64,000 nt of DNA, taken from positions 49,895 to 113,894 of the forward strand of contig NZ_RQJX01000009.1 in the NCBI RefSeq assembly GCF_003850045.1. The letters run 5' to 3'. Positions 45,077-54,590 of the stretch are shown here, piece by piece. The position numbers were made by a program, and so were the translations under genes. The stretch comes from Aeromicrobium camelliae (GTDB lineage Bacteria; Actinomycetota; Actinomycetes; Propionibacteriales; Nocardioidaceae). The notes under the pieces were generated by a model, which did no database searches, had not been told where the DNA came from, and saw nothing but the letters and a program-made list of their open reading frames with translations. Each line of letters begins with the position of its first letter. The stretch's first letter is position 1.

Positions 45077-45609
45077 CAGTTGGCTGACCCCTCGAGCTCG
45101 TCGATGAACCGGGCCACCGTGCGCTTCTGACGGTCATCATCGGCGAGGGACTCCCCCACGATGCGACCGGCCAGCTCGGTGGCCAGGGCGCCGACCTCGC
45201 TCTTGAGCTGAGCCACCACCTGGGCGCGCTCGGCCTCGATCTGCGCGTGCGCGGTCGACGTGATGCGCTCGGCCTCGGCCTGAGCCTGAGCCCGCATCTC
45301 GGCGATGATCTGGGCGCCCTGCTCCTTGGCCTCCTCGCGGATCGCCGCCGCCTCGTGGCGGGCGTCCGCGAGCTGCGCGGTGTACTGCTCGAGTGCGGCC
45401 TTGGCCTCGTTCTGTGCCTGCTCGGCCTCGGCGATGCCCCCCTCGATCGCGGCGGTCCGCTCGGCGTACGCCTTCTCGAAGCGCGGGACCACGAACTTGG
45501 CGATCGCGGCGACGAGCAGGAGGAAGACGACCGCGCCCAGAACGATCTCGACGGTATGCGGGACGAGCGGATTCGGCTCGCCGGCGGCCGCCATGAGCGA
45601 TTCGGACAT
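45076..45609 (-). CDS. atpF: ATP synthase F0 b subunit
   Basis: This 177-aa stator protein has one N-terminal membrane span (HTVEIVLGAVVFLLLVAAIA) followed by a long, charged amphipathic coiled coil rich in Ala/Glu/Gln (EAEQAQNEAKAALEQYTAQL). It ends at the delta-binding region. The start is ATG at 45609; the stop shares 1 bp with atpH. Confidence 0.96.
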   Translation of the reverse strand: MSESLMAAAGEPNPLVPHTVEIVLGAVVFLLLVAAIAKFVVPRFEKAYAERTAAIEGGIAEAEQAQNEAKAALEQYTAQLADARHEAAAIREEAKEQGAQIIAEMRAQAQAEAERITSTAHAQIEAERAQVVAQLKSEVGALATELAGRIVGESLADDDRQKRTVARFIDELEGSAN

Positions 45610-45649
45610 GCTGCTCCTTGGTGTTAGTACGCCAGTCGGTCGCCGGCGA

Positions 45650-45853
45650 TCAGATCACGAACGCGAGGGCGATACCGATGATGGCGAGAGCCTCGGCGAG
45701 GGCGAAGCCCAGAATGGCGATCGGCTGCAGACGGGACTGCGCCTCGGGCTGACGGGCGACGCCGTTGATGTACGCGGCGAAGATCAGACCCACGGCGACG
45801 GCCGGACCGATGGTCGCGAGACCGTAGCCGAGCATGTTGAGGGAGCCTTCCAC
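45650..45853 (-). CDS. atpE: ATP synthase F0 c subunit
   Basis: This 67-aa hairpin proteolipid has two membrane helices joined by the polar loop [15 protein letters not shown]. The proton-carrying carboxylate is Glu54 ([16 protein letters not shown]). No sodium-coordinating Gln/Ser pattern is evident, so proton coupling is expected. The start is GTG 45853 with AAAGGAAAAG upstream. Equivalent residues form the diarylquinoline site in mycobacteria. Confidence 0.97.
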   Translation of the reverse strand: MEGSLNMLGYGLATIGPAVAVGLIFAAYINGVARQPEAQSRLQPIAILGFALAEALAIIGIALAFVI

Positions 45854-45965
45854 GGCTTTTCCTTTCGTCGTGACGCTCCAAGCGTCTGTTCTGGACCCGA
45901 GCGGTCCGGGAATGGTGGGACGTATTCAGTTGTGCCGCTCCGTGGCCGGAGCGAAGTCTGGTGGC

Positions 45966-46760
45966 TCAGTGCTCGTCGGCGAGCGATTCCCCGAGGTAGG
46001 TGGCCGTCAGCAGGGTGAAGACGTACGCCTGCAGGAACATGATCAGCAGCTCGAGGACGGTGACGGCGCCGAACATCACGAACGACAGCACGCCGGCGAC
46101 GCCGTTGATGAGGCTCGTGGACTCGAAGAGCAGGTATTCGCCACCGAAGGCGAACAGCATGAGCAGCAGGTGACCGGCGAACATGTTGGCGAACAGACGC
46201 AGCGAGAGCGTCGCCGGCCGCACCAGGATGTTCGACAGGAACTCCAGCGGCATGATGATCACGAGGACCGGGCCCTTGACGCCGGTGGGGATCGTGACGT
46301 GCTTGAGGTAGCCGAGGAAACCGTGCTTGCCGATGCCCACGCCGATGTAGAGGACCCATGTCAGCAGTGCCAGACCCAACGGGAAGCCGAAGTGCGACAT
46401 CGTGGGGTACTGGATGAACGGGATGAGGCCGAAGTAGTTGTTCACTGCGATGAACAGGAACAGCGAGAACAGGTACGGCACGAACTTCATGAAGTGCTCG
46501 GAGCCGATGCTCTCGCGGGCGATGCCATTGCGCACGAACCCGTAGACGTACTCGCCCGCGAATTGCAAACGCCCGGGCACAACGGCGGCCGGGCGAGCAG
46601 CGAGATAGGTGAAGGCGAAGACGAGGATCGCGGCGAGCACGACGAGAACCATCGGCTTGGTGACCTCGCCGAACAACGGCGGCAAGTGGAAATCGGCGGG
46701 TCCGGGCGGGGCGAACCCTTCACCGCCGGAAGCGGCGCTGATCACGGTCGCGATCGTCAA
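45966..46760 (-). CDS. atpB: ATP synthase F0 a subunit
   Basis: This 264-aa membrane subunit forms the proton half-channels. The essential Arg lies in the conserved helix PATLSLRLFANMFAGHLLLM, and LLTATYLGES closes the last span. The start is TTG 46760 with AGAAGGA about 8 nt upstream; a GTG five codons later is possible. It begins the F0 genes and follows atpI by 84 bp. Confidence 0.95.
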   Translation of the reverse strand: MTIATVISAASGGEGFAPPGPADFHLPPLFGEVTKPMVLVVLAAILVFAFTYLAARPAAVVPGRLQFAGEYVYGFVRNGIARESIGSEHFMKFVPYLFSLFLFIAVNNYFGLIPFIQYPTMSHFGFPLGLALLTWVLYIGVGIGKHGFLGYLKHVTIPTGVKGPVLVIIMPLEFLSNILVRPATLSLRLFANMFAGHLLLMLFAFGGEYLLFESTSLINGVAGVLSFVMFGAVTVLELLIMFLQAYVFTLLTATYLGESLADEH

Positions 46761-46844
46761 GTCGTCAATCCTTCTGTGGCGCGGTTGCGTGGCGAACCGC
46801 CTGGGCTTGCGTCACGGGAGCACAGTGCGCGGGAGAGACGCCGC

Positions 46845-47279
46845 TCACTGCCCCTCCAACTTATCAGGGGCACTGTCAGGGTCGTCAGGCAGGTCGAAGG
46901 TCGGCACCCTCGCGCGGGTGTCGTCAATGGTGCGGGTCACGAGCCAGACGATGGTGGCGACGATGACCGTACCACTCAGGATGACCCGGTCAAGTGGTCC
47001 AGCGGGACGCGTGAAGTCCTGAAGGACGATGAACAGCGCCAGCAGCGCCGCGATCTTGGTCAGGTAGAACAGCATCGACGTGGCCATCGACGCGTGCGGC
47101 AGCACCTTGACCATGGGCCCGAGCACTGCCGCGGTCGAGCCGAGGAAGACGATGACGACGGCACCGCCGACGAGCGCCGAGACGGCCCCCGCCGGTCCGC
47201 TGCGGCTCGCTCCCACGGCAGCACAGACGGCGATCACCACCAGGGCGACGGCAGCCGTGATCCGGCGCGGTCCGCTCAT
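46845..47279 (-). CDS. atpI: AtpI-like membrane protein of the ATP synthase operon
   Basis: This 144-aa protein has four hydrophobic spans (VALVVIAVCAAVGASRSGPA, SALVGGAVVIVFLGSTAAVL, and two later). It sits where the poorly conserved AtpI, thought to help c-ring assembly, is encoded. Its Asp/Pro-rich tail (FDLPDDPDSAPDKLEGQ) is cytoplasmic. The ATG at 47279 overlaps the stop of the wecA-like gene by 4 bp, tying cell-wall and ATP synthase genes together. Identification rests mainly on position. Confidence 0.75.
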   Translation of the reverse strand: MSGPRRITAAVALVVIAVCAAVGASRSGPAGAVSALVGGAVVIVFLGSTAAVLGPMVKVLPHASMATSMLFYLTKIAALLALFIVLQDFTRPAGPLDRVILSGTVIVATIVWLVTRTIDDTRARVPTFDLPDDPDSAPDKLEGQ

Positions 47280-48397
47280 TTCCAGACCTTCGCCTCGAAG
47301 CGCGGCAGCAGCACGATGGCGGCAGCGACGAGCGCCGTCAGCAGGCCGAACACGGCCACGAGCTGCCATCCGCTGAACAGGCTGAAGATCACCACGCCGA
47401 ACGCCACGAGCGCCGCCGCCGCGTACATCAGCAGCACGGCGCGCCGGTGCGAGTGGCCGATCTCGAGCAGACGATGGTGCAGATGCATCTTGTCGGGGCT
47501 GAAGGGCGAACGGCCGGCGCGCGTACGCCGGATGACGGCGAGGCCCATGTCGACGAACGGGATGGACACGATCGCGAACGGCAGGATGAGCGGGAGGAAC
47601 GCCGCGACGAAGCTGGCGTCCGATCCCCCGATCCCCTCTGAGATGCTCGTCGCGGGGAACTGCCCGGTGAGGCTGATGGCCGAACAGGCCAGGACGAAGC
47701 CGATCAGCATCGAGCCCGAGTCGCCGATGAACATCCGCGCCGGGAAGAAGTTGTGCGGCAGGATGCCGAGGCACACGCCGGCGAGACCGGCGGTCAGCAG
47801 TGCCGAGGACATCGCCCTCGACTCGCCGTTCTCGACCGCCAGAACGAAGGCGTAAGTGAAGAACGCGATGGCCCCGATACCGACGATGCCGGCCGCGAGA
47901 CCGTCGAGCCCGTCGACGAAGTTGACCGCGTTCACCGTGGCGACGATCAGCAGGACGGTCAAGATCATCGCCTGGAACTGATCGAGGCCGAAGTAGGTGC
48001 CCGGCAGCGGCAGGTAGACGAACTGCACGCCCATGGCCACGACGACGACACCGGCGAACACCTGGCCTGCGAACTTGCTGAGCGCGTCGAGCTCGAAGAC
48101 GTCGTCGACGATGCCCACGGCGCAGATGAGCGCTCCGCCGACGATCACCGCGCGGACGTCTTCGAACACCGTCGCGTCGCCGCGCGAGAGGAAGGGCAGG
48201 TGCGTCGCGACGAGGTAGGCCGCCACGAGGCCGCCGAGCATCGCCGGACCCCCGAAGTACGGCATCGGGACCGCGTGCACGTCCCGCTCCCGGACACGGG
48301 CGACGGCGCCGAGCGTATGGGCCGACTGCCGGGCGATCGACGCCAGCAGGTACGTGACGCCGAGAGCGATGCCGAAGACGACGAGGTACTCGCGCAC
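47276..48397 (-). CDS. wecA: WecA/Rfe-type polyprenyl-phosphate sugar-1-phosphate transferase
   Basis: This 373-aa polytopic enzyme of the MraY/WecA family has about 11 spans. Motifs are GIVDDVFELDALSKFAGQ (Asp-Asp near residue 80), NAVNFVDGLDGLAAG, FIGDSGSMLIGF and MHLHHRLLEIGHSHR. It transfers GlcNAc-1-phosphate, or a related sugar, from a UDP-sugar to decaprenyl phosphate, starting a cell-wall glycopolymer such as the arabinogalactan linker in mycolic-acid bacteria or teichoic acid in others. The GTG at 48397 overlaps the tsaC stop by 1 bp. The order tsaC-wecA-atpI-atpB is conserved in actinobacteria. Confidence 0.93.
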   Translation of the reverse strand: MREYLVVFGIALGVTYLLASIARQSAHTLGAVARVRERDVHAVPMPYFGGPAMLGGLVAAYLVATHLPFLSRGDATVFEDVRAVIVGGALICAVGIVDDVFELDALSKFAGQVFAGVVVVAMGVQFVYLPLPGTYFGLDQFQAMILTVLLIVATVNAVNFVDGLDGLAAGIVGIGAIAFFTYAFVLAVENGESRAMSSALLTAGLAGVCLGILPHNFFPARMFIGDSGSMLIGFVLACSAISLTGQFPATSISEGIGGSDASFVAAFLPLILPFAIVSIPFVDMGLAVIRRTRAGRSPFSPDKMHLHHRLLEIGHSHRRAVLLMYAAAALVAFGVVIFSLFSGWQLVAVFGLLTALVAAAIVLLPRFEAKVWK

Positions 48398-49041
48398 TAC
48401 TCCCCCGCTGCCGGTTCGATGGTGTTGTTGAACTCGTGCAGTCGCTCCAGCGGAAGGGCGCCTTGCCGCAGGATACGCGGCGTGGTCCCGGTGATGTCGA
48501 GGATCGTCGAGGGCACGGCATCCCCGGAGGGCCCTCCGTCGAGATACACCGCGACGCTGTCGCCCAGCATCTCCTGCGCCTCCTCGACGGTAGTCGCCGC
48601 CGGTTCTCCGGTGCGGTTGGCGCTGCTCACGGCGAGCGGTCCGGTGACATCCAGCAGACGTCGGGCCCGCTCGTCGCCCGGCACGCGGACGGCGACGGTG
48701 CCGTGCGTCTCGCCGAGGTCCCAGGTGAGTGACGGCTGGGCGCGGAGTACGACCGTGAGGGCGCCCGGCCACAGTTCATCGAGCATCCGGCGTAGCCATC
48801 CGGGGATGTCGATGGCAAGGGCGTCGAGCGTTCCGACGCGGCCGATCAGGACCGGCGGAGGCTTCTGCCGGGTCCGCCCCTTCGCTTCGAGCAGCCGCTG
48901 CACCGCGGCCGGAGCGAAGGCGTTGGCACCGACGCCGTACACGGTGTCCGTCGGCAGCACCACCAGGTGGCCGTCGCGGACGGCGCGTTCGGCCGCGGCG
49001 ATACCGGCCTCGAGGTCCTGCGTCAGATCGTGAATTCTCAC
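48397..49041 (-). CDS. tsaC: Threonylcarbamoyl-AMP synthase (Sua5/YrdC/TsaC)
   Basis: This 214-aa protein makes threonylcarbamoyl-AMP for the t6A37 modification of ANN-decoding tRNAs. Motifs are VVLPTDTVYGVGANAF, KGRTRQKPPPVLIG, TWDLGETHGTVAVRVPG and GPLAVSSANRTGEPAATTV. The GTG at 49041 was chosen because the family begins with a short strand before the PTDTVYG motif; the upstream residues are Ala-rich shadow. It lies between the membrane-protein pair and wecA and overlaps wecA by 1 bp. Confidence 0.95.
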   Translation of the reverse strand: MRIHDLTQDLEAGIAAAERAVRDGHLVVLPTDTVYGVGANAFAPAAVQRLLEAKGRTRQKPPPVLIGRVGTLDALAIDIPGWLRRMLDELWPGALTVVLRAQPSLTWDLGETHGTVAVRVPGDERARRLLDVTGPLAVSSANRTGEPAATTVEEAQEMLGDSVAVYLDGGPSGDAVPSTILDITGTTPRILRQGALPLERLHEFNNTIEPAAGE

Positions 49042-49168
49042 GCGGGCCAGCGTAGTCGCCGCCGCCGCACCCGCGTGCCCCGGACGCGGCACGCCCCCGC
49101 CGCGACCGCCCGCCGACCGGCATGCCGGCGCGAACAGCGGCGGGACGGCGGGTGGGGCGCCGGGCCCG

Positions 49169-49666
49169 TCAATGGGCCGCGAGGGCGATGGGCACGGCGA
49201 CCACCGCGAAGCGGGCGAGCCTGCCGACGAAGACCGCGATGCCGAACAGCACGATGTTCTGGCGGGCGACTCCGGCCATGACGGCGACGACGAACAACGG
49301 CGGGATGCCGATCGACGCCGCCAACAGAATCGTCAAGGGGCCGAGGCGCGAGTCGCCGAGCCAGGCCATGAGCAGGTCGCTCGTCTGGCGAAGCCACAGT
49401 TTGAACCGCGTCGTCGGCATCGGCTTGTCGTCGCCGTTGAGCGCCTTGCCGACGCCGAACCTCTCCGAGCCGCGACTGGCGAGCACGAAGAGGATGAGCT
49501 TGCCGGCGACGGTCCCGACCGCCATCGCCAGGACGGCCATGGCGGCCACGTGCGGCTGCGTCGCGGCGGCGACGACGCCGACGTACAGCTCGGAGTTGAA
49601 CAGCGGGATGATCGAGGACAGCACACCGAAGCCCAGCGCGCTGAGCACGGTGAGGAGATCGGTCAC
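49169..49666 (-). CDS. Small VTT/DedA-like membrane protein
   Basis: This 165-aa protein has four to five hydrophobic segments (LLTVLSALGFGVLSSIIPLF, AVLAMAVGTVAGKLILFVLA, LGPLTILLAASIGIPPLFVV). The arrangement resembles the VTT/SNARE-associated (DedA, YqaA) group, some of which scramble lipids, but similarity is modest. The GTG at 49666 overlaps the stop of the phospholipid-synthase-type gene by 4 bp, supporting a lipid-related role. Confidence 0.7.
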   Translation of the reverse strand: MTDLLTVLSALGFGVLSSIIPLFNSELYVGVVAAATQPHVAAMAVLAMAVGTVAGKLILFVLASRGSERFGVGKALNGDDKPMPTTRFKLWLRQTSDLLMAWLGDSRLGPLTILLAASIGIPPLFVVAVMAGVARQNIVLFGIAVFVGRLARFAVVAVPIALAAH

Positions 49667-50250
49667 GCCACCGTCTCTCGGTGGGTGCTCAACCGGGCCA
49701 CCCGCACCGCGCTCGCGATCTTGACGGCCAGTTGCGCGATGACGATCACGAGGGCGAGCCACAGGTTGCCGATGACGACGGCGACGACGATGCCCACATT
49801 GTTGAGCGCCTTGGCCGGGTGCGACCAGTTGTAGCGGAACACCGTCTGGTCGACGCGCCCGAAGTAGTTGGGGCTGACGATCGGCCACAGCAGGAACGCC
49901 AGCGACAACACGTTGTCGACGACCATGAAGTTCAGGAGGAAGATCGCGATCGGCACCGCCAAGTGCGGCTGTTCGAGGACGAGACCGCAGGCGAGGATCG
50001 CCGTACAGAGCCGGTCGCTGCAGATGTCGAAGACGGCCCCGGCCCGCGTCTCCTGGCCCAGCACACGGGCGAGCAAGCCATCGAGGCTGTCCCCGAGCCA
50101 GTAGGTCAGATAGCCCGCGATGAGCCACGGAACGCGGTCATCGACGCCGAGTGCGATGAGGCCGAGCGCGGTGGCTGCCACCGTCCGCACGATCGTGACG
50201 AGGTTCGGGATCGTCTTGAACGGCCCCGGACCGGGCAACTGCGCGCTCAC
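49663..50250 (-). CDS. CDP-alcohol phosphatidyltransferase family protein
   Basis: This 195-aa membrane enzyme contains the complete family motif D-x2-DG-x2-AR-x8-G-x3-D-x3-D (GDSLDGLLARVLGQETRA then GAVFDICSD, about residues 53-79). Such enzymes join a CDP-activated lipid to an alcohol such as glycerol phosphate or inositol phosphate. About six spans are predicted. It is translationally coupled to the VTT-like protein. Which alcohol is used cannot be told. Confidence 0.9.
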   Translation of the reverse strand: MSAQLPGPGPFKTIPNLVTIVRTVAATALGLIALGVDDRVPWLIAGYLTYWLGDSLDGLLARVLGQETRAGAVFDICSDRLCTAILACGLVLEQPHLAVPIAIFLLNFMVVDNVLSLAFLLWPIVSPNYFGRVDQTVFRYNWSHPAKALNNVGIVVAVVIGNLWLALVIVIAQLAVKIASAVRVARLSTHRETVA

Positions 50251-50286
50251 GCGTCAACCCTACGCTGCGGCCTCCGCCCGCCGACG

Positions 50287-51120
50287 TCAGCCCGGCTTTC
50301 GTGCCGTCACGAAGCGCGGACGACCGGCGAGATCGAGGTGATCGTGGATATCGGTCCATCGCCCGGCGAAAACGCCCGGAGCCGTCTGCCCTTGAGCGTC
50401 GGCGTGCTCGGCGCCCACCACGCCCCCGGGCTTGAGCAGACGCCAGGCCACGTGCTCGAGCACGCGCATCGCGTCGAGGCCGTCGTCACCGGACCAGAGC
50501 GCGAGCTCCGGGTCGTGGTCGCGCGCCTCGGGAGCGACGCTCTCCCAGGCCTCGAGAGGAATGTAGGGCGGATTGGCCACCACGACGTCGACGGACCCGT
50601 CGAGGTCGGTGAAGGCGTCGGCCATGTCCCCCTGGCGCAGATCGACCCCGGTGCCGTCGAGATTGCGTTGCGCCCAGCCGAACGCCAGCTCGTCGAGCTC
50701 GACCGCGTGAACGCGGGCGTGCGGCACCTCGTGGACGATCGACAGCGCGATCGCTCCCGATCCGGTGCAGAGATCGACGACGACGGGCCGCTCCTGCGGC
50801 GAAGCCGCCTCGATCGCCCAGCCGGCCAGCAGCTCGGTCTCGGGGCGCGGAACGAACACGCCCGGGCCGACCTCGAGGTCGACGTAACGAAAGCCCGCGC
50901 TGCCGGTGAGATGCTGCAGGGGAACGCGCCGCGCCCGCGCATCGACGAGTTCGGCGAAGCTGCGTCGCTGCACGTCATCGAGTCGGGCCGCCACCACGAG
51001 CAGCGCGCGCGGTACGCCGGTGACGTGGCTGAGCAGCAGTTCGGCGTCGACCCGCGGCGAGGCGACGCCCGCCTCGGCCAATTGCTGGGTCGCCTGCTCC
51101 AGGAGTGCCTTGGTGGTCAC
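50287..51120 (-). CDS. prmC: Peptide chain release factor N5-glutamine methyltransferase
   Basis: This 277-aa SAM-dependent enzyme methylates the Gln of the GGQ motif in release factors. It has an N-terminal helical domain (1-75), the SAM motif [17 protein letters not shown] and the catalytic NPPY in [14 protein letters not shown]. The GTG at 51120 overlaps the prfA stop by 4 bp, linking the enzyme to its substrate gene. Other frames that extend upstream are shadows of prfA. Confidence 0.95.
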   Translation of the reverse strand: MTTKALLEQATQQLAEAGVASPRVDAELLLSHVTGVPRALLVVAARLDDVQRRSFAELVDARARRVPLQHLTGSAGFRYVDLEVGPGVFVPRPETELLAGWAIEAASPQERPVVVDLCTGSGAIALSIVHEVPHARVHAVELDELAFGWAQRNLDGTGVDLRQGDMADAFTDLDGSVDVVVANPPYIPLEAWESVAPEARDHDPELALWSGDDGLDAMRVLEHVAWRLLKPGGVVGAEHADAQGQTAPGVFAGRWTDIHDHLDLAGRPRFVTARKPG

Positions 51121-52181
51121 TCCGCCGACTCCAGCGAGGCCAGCCGTTCGGCGAGATCGGCGTCGACGAGCGAGGCGATGACGTCGTCGAGCGCCCCGTC
51201 CATCACCTGGTCGAGGTTGTACGCCTTGAACCCGGTGCGGTGGTCGGAGATGCGGTTCTCCGGGAAGTTGTAGGTGCGCACACGTTCGGAACGGTCGACG
51301 GTGCGGACCTGCGACTTGCGCACGTCCGCGGCTTCGGCGTCGGCGGCGGCCTGGGCGGCGTCGAGCAGTCGCGACCGCAGCACGCGCAGTGCCTGCTCCT
51401 TGTTCTGCAGCTGGCTCTTCTCGTTCTGCATGCTCACGACGATGCCGGTCGGCAGGTGGGTGATGCGCACGGCCGAATCCGTCGTGTTGACGCTCTGACC
51501 GCCCGGACCGGAGCTGCGGAACACGTCGATCCGCAGGTCGTTGTCGTGGATCTCGACGTCGATCTCCTCGGCCTCGGGAAGCACGAGCACGCCGGCGGCC
51601 GAGGTGTGGATGCGGCCCTGCGACTCGGTCACGGGGACGCGCTGAACCCGGTGAACACCGCCCTCGAACTTCAGCAGCGCGTACGGCGCCTCCCCCGGCT
51701 CGGGGGTGCCCTTCGCCTTGACCGCGACGGTCACCGACTTGTACCCGCCGAGCGCGGACTCTGTCGCGTCGAGAATCTCGGTGCGCCACCCACGCTGCTC
51801 CGCGTAGCGGGTGTACATGCGCAGAAGGTCACCGGCGAACAACGCCGACTCCTCGCCGCCCTCGCCGCCCTTGATCTCGAGGATGACGTCCTTGCCGTCG
51901 GAGGGATCGCGCGGGACGAGGAGCCGCTGCAGGCGCTCCTCGAGTTCGGGGATGCGCTGCTCGAGATCGCCGACCTCGTCGTCGAGGCCGAGTTCGCGCG
52001 CCGCCTCGAGGTCGTCGGAAGCCTGCTGCCACTCGCGGTAGGTCCGCACGATCGCCGTCAGCTCCGCGTACCGCTGCCCGAGCTTCTTCGCGCGCGCCGG
52101 ATCGGCGTGCACGGCCGGATCGGCCATCGCGCTCTCCAGCTCGCGATGCTCGCGGACCAGCGACTCCACCGCCTCGAACAC
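51117..52181 (-). CDS. prfA: Peptide chain release factor 1
   Basis: This 354-aa protein recognises UAA and UAG and hydrolyses peptidyl-tRNA. It has the GGQ motif in [20 protein letters not shown] near residue 228 and [20 protein letters not shown] in the central domain. The GTG at 52181 starts [20 protein letters not shown]. It follows rpmE and its terminator by 89 bp, and its stop overlaps prmC. Confidence 0.97.
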   Translation of the reverse strand: MFEAVESLVREHRELESAMADPAVHADPARAKKLGQRYAELTAIVRTYREWQQASDDLEAARELGLDDEVGDLEQRIPELEERLQRLLVPRDPSDGKDVILEIKGGEGGEESALFAGDLLRMYTRYAEQRGWRTEILDATESALGGYKSVTVAVKAKGTPEPGEAPYALLKFEGGVHRVQRVPVTESQGRIHTSAAGVLVLPEAEEIDVEIHDNDLRIDVFRSSGPGGQSVNTTDSAVRITHLPTGIVVSMQNEKSQLQNKEQALRVLRSRLLDAAQAAADAEAADVRKSQVRTVDRSERVRTYNFPENRISDHRTGFKAYNLDQVMDGALDDVIASLVDADLAERLASLESAE

Positions 52182-52227
52182 ACCGGCTCCTTACTCGATC
52201 GATCCTCGGGTTCGTCCTGAACACAGG

Positions 52228-52262
52228 AGAACGCCGGCCCTGCGGTGCAGGACCGGCGTTCT
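52228..52262 (-). terminator. Terminator after rpmE
   Basis: Arms AGAACGCCGGCCCTGC (52228-52243) and GCAGGACCGGCGTTCT (52247-52262) pair with one mismatch around a 3-nt loop, 7 bp after the rpmE stop. Confidence 0.82.
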
Positions 52263-52269
52263 GACGGCG

Positions 52270-52476
52270 TTACTTCTTGCCGTAGCGCTTCTCGAAGCGA
52301 GCGACGCGTCCGCCGGTGTCGAGGATCTTCTGCTTGCCCGTGTAGAACGGGTGGCAGGCCGAGCAGACGTCGGCACGCAGGGTGCCCTCGGTCGCGGTGC
52401 TGCGCGTGGTGAACGTGTTGCCGCAGGTGCAGGTCACCTGGGTCTCCACGTACTCGGGGTGGATGCCTTGCTTCAT
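52270..52476 (-). CDS. rpmE: Ribosomal protein bL31, zinc-binding form
   Basis: This 68-aa large-subunit protein starts [20 protein letters not shown] and includes [14 protein letters not shown] and the basic [12 protein letters not shown] end. The CxC and CxxC cysteines mark the zinc-containing (C+) type, which Zur-repressed C- paralogues can replace in zinc limitation. The ATG at 52476 was chosen because it matches the family; a longer upstream frame is not ribosomal. It lies between rho and prfA, the usual actinobacterial order. Confidence 0.97.
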   Translation of the reverse strand: MKQGIHPEYVETQVTCTCGNTFTTRSTATEGTLRADVCSACHPFYTGKQKILDTGGRVARFEKRYGKK

Positions 52477-52630
52477 GGTGGGTCCTCTCGTCAGGTCGCT
52501 GGGTCGGACCACGGCGCAGTCCGTGAACCAGAACCAAGGGGCAATTCTGCCAGTTGCTTCTCGTACAACCAACTTCGGGCCCGCCTTGTTCCCGGGCGCC
52601 GATGACCAGGAGATGGAGGACATCTGCGCC

Positions 52631-52676
52631 CTGCGGGGAGCTTCGCTGTCAGCTGGTGACTGCGAAGCTCCCCCAG
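52631..52676 (-). repeat. Hairpin-forming repeat, copy 2 of GGGGAGCTTCGCTGTC family; likely rho terminator
   Basis: The left arm 52631-52651 and right arm 52657-52676 pair except for one bulge and one mismatch. The shared motif GGGGAGCTTCGCTGTCA matches the copy at 6692-6740. It starts 24 bp after the rho stop. The rest of the 224-bp gap (52477-52700) holds the rpmE leader and no other visible gene. Confidence 0.65.
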
Positions 52677-52700
52677 GGGCCCGTCGTCAGTGAGGGACGC

Positions 52701-54590
52701 TCAGTCGTCGCCGTTGCTGGCGCCGCCGGGCATCGTCTTGTTGATCTGCATGAGGAACTCGACGTTGCTCGAGGTCTTCTTGAGCTTGTCGAGCACGAGC
52801 TCGAGTCCCTGCTGACCTTCCAGGCCCGACAACACACGACGCAGCTTCCACACGATCGCGAGTTCGTCCTTGGCCATGAGGAGTTCCTCGCGGCGGGTGC
52901 TCGAGGCGTCGACGTCGATCGCCGGGAAGATGCGCTTCTCGGCGAAGTCGCGACGCAGGCGCAGCTCCCAGTTGCCGGTGCCCTTGAACTCCTCGAAGAT
53001 CACCTCGTCCATGCGCGAGCCGGTCTCGACGAGCGCAGTGGCGAGGATCGTCAGCGAGCCGCCGTCCTCGATGTTGCGCGCAGCGCCGAAGATCTTCTTC
53101 GGCGGGTACAGCGCCGAGGAGTCGACACCGCCGGACATGATGCGTCCGGAGGCGGGCGCGGCGAGGTTGTAGGCACGGCCCAGGCGCGTGATGCCGTCGA
53201 GCAGCACGACGACGTCGTGACCGAGCTCGACGAGACGCTTGGCGCGCTCGACGGCCAGCTCGGCGACCGCGGTGTGGTCCGAGGCCGGACGGTCGAAGGT
53301 CGAAGCGATGACCTCACCCTTGACGGTGCGCTGGAAGTCGGTGACCTCCTCGGGGCGCTCGTCGACGAGCACGATCATGAGGTGGCACTCGGGGTTGTTC
53401 GCGGTGATCGCGTTGGCGACCTGCTGCATCGTCATCGTCTTACCGGCCTTGGGCGGCGAGACGATGAGGCCGCGCTGGCCCTTGCCGATGGGCGAGACGA
53501 GATCGATGACGCGGCCGGTGAGTCCGCCCGCCTCGCTCTCGAGGCGCAGACGCTCCGACGGGTAGAGCGGCGTCAGCTTGCCGAAGTCGACGCGACGCTT
53601 GCCCTCCTCGGGGTCCATCCCGTTGACCGAGTCGATCTTGACCATCGGGTTGAACTTCTCCTTGCGCTCGCCCTCGCGGGGCTGGCGCACCTGGCCGACC
53701 ACGGCGTCACCGCGGCGCAGGCCGAGCCGGCGCACGAGCGACATGGAGACGTAGACGTCGTTCTCGCTGGGCAGGTAGCCGGTGGTGCGGACGAACGCGT
53801 AGTTGTCGAGGATGTCGAGGATGCCCGCGGCGGGCACCAGGACGTCGTCCTCGGTGAACGTGGGCTCGGCCTCCATGCCGCGGTTGTTGCCGCGCCCGCG
53901 ACCACGACGGTTGCGCCGGCGGTTGCCCCCGGCGTTGTCGTCGTCACGGTTGTCGTTGCGCTGGTTCCCGCGGTTGTCGTTGCGCTGGTTCCCGCGGTTG
54001 TCGTTGCCGCCACGGTTGTCGTCGCGCTGGTTGCCGCGGTTGTCGTTGCCGCCACGATCGCGCTGATCGTTCTTACCGTCGGACTTCGACTTGTCGTCAC
54101 GGTCGTTCTTGTCGCCGCGGTCGTTCTTGTCGCCGCGATCGTTCTTGTTCTTGTCGTTGCGGTCGCCGTCGTGCTTCTTGGCGTCGGCGCCCTTGTCGTT
54201 CTTGTCGCTCTTGACCTCGGTCGCGTCGGCGGGCTGCGCCGTGGCGGAGGAATCATCGGCCGCGGCCGGCGCGTCCGTGGCGGCGGGATCGGCCTGCGAG
54301 GCGGAGCGGCGGGAGCGGCGCTTCGGCGCGGCCTCCTGCTGCGTCTCGGCCGTGCCGGACTCATGGGCGGCGGGAGCAGCGGCAGCGGGCTTCTCGGCCT
54401 TGGGGGCCTCTCCACGCGCTTCCTTGATGGCGTCGATGAGCTGGCCCTTGCGCATCTTCGAACCGTCGATGCCCAAGCCCGCGGCGATCTCCTGCAGTTC
54501 GGCGAGCACCTTGCCGCCGAGGGAGCCTCCGGACTTGCGCGCCGGCTTCTTCGGCGCGGCTTCGGTCTCGGTGGTGCTGGTTTCAGTCAC
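52701..54590 (-). CDS. rho: Transcription termination factor Rho with long low-complexity insertion
   Basis: This 629-aa hexameric RNA helicase (E. coli Rho is 419 aa) has a Rho_N domain at about 22-58, an insertion at about 61-238, the cold-shock-like RNA-binding domain at about 245-320 and the ATPase core after that (Walker A SPPKAGKTMT, Walker B MIVLVDERPEEV, ITRLGRAYNLAAP). The insertion is first Ala/Glu-rich and then Asp/Asn/Arg/Lys-rich with tandem NDNRGNQR and DKNDRG units, ending in GGNRRRNRRGRGRGNN. Actinobacterial Rho proteins carry such insertions, which are known to add RNA binding. GTG 54590 follows AGAAGGA. Confidence 0.96.
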   Translation of the reverse strand: MTETSTTETEAAPKKPARKSGGSLGGKVLAELQEIAAGLGIDGSKMRKGQLIDAIKEARGEAPKAEKPAAAAPAAHESGTAETQQEAAPKRRSRRSASQADPAATDAPAAADDSSATAQPADATEVKSDKNDKGADAKKHDGDRNDKNKNDRGDKNDRGDKNDRDDKSKSDGKNDQRDRGGNDNRGNQRDDNRGGNDNRGNQRNDNRGNQRNDNRDDDNAGGNRRRNRRGRGRGNNRGMEAEPTFTEDDVLVPAAGILDILDNYAFVRTTGYLPSENDVYVSMSLVRRLGLRRGDAVVGQVRQPREGERKEKFNPMVKIDSVNGMDPEEGKRRVDFGKLTPLYPSERLRLESEAGGLTGRVIDLVSPIGKGQRGLIVSPPKAGKTMTMQQVANAITANNPECHLMIVLVDERPEEVTDFQRTVKGEVIASTFDRPASDHTAVAELAVERAKRLVELGHDVVVLLDGITRLGRAYNLAAPASGRIMSGGVDSSALYPPKKIFGAARNIEDGGSLTILATALVETGSRMDEVIFEEFKGTGNWELRLRRDFAEKRIFPAIDVDASSTRREELLMAKDELAIVWKLRRVLSGLEGQQGLELVLDKLKKTSSNVEFLMQINKTMPGGASNGDD

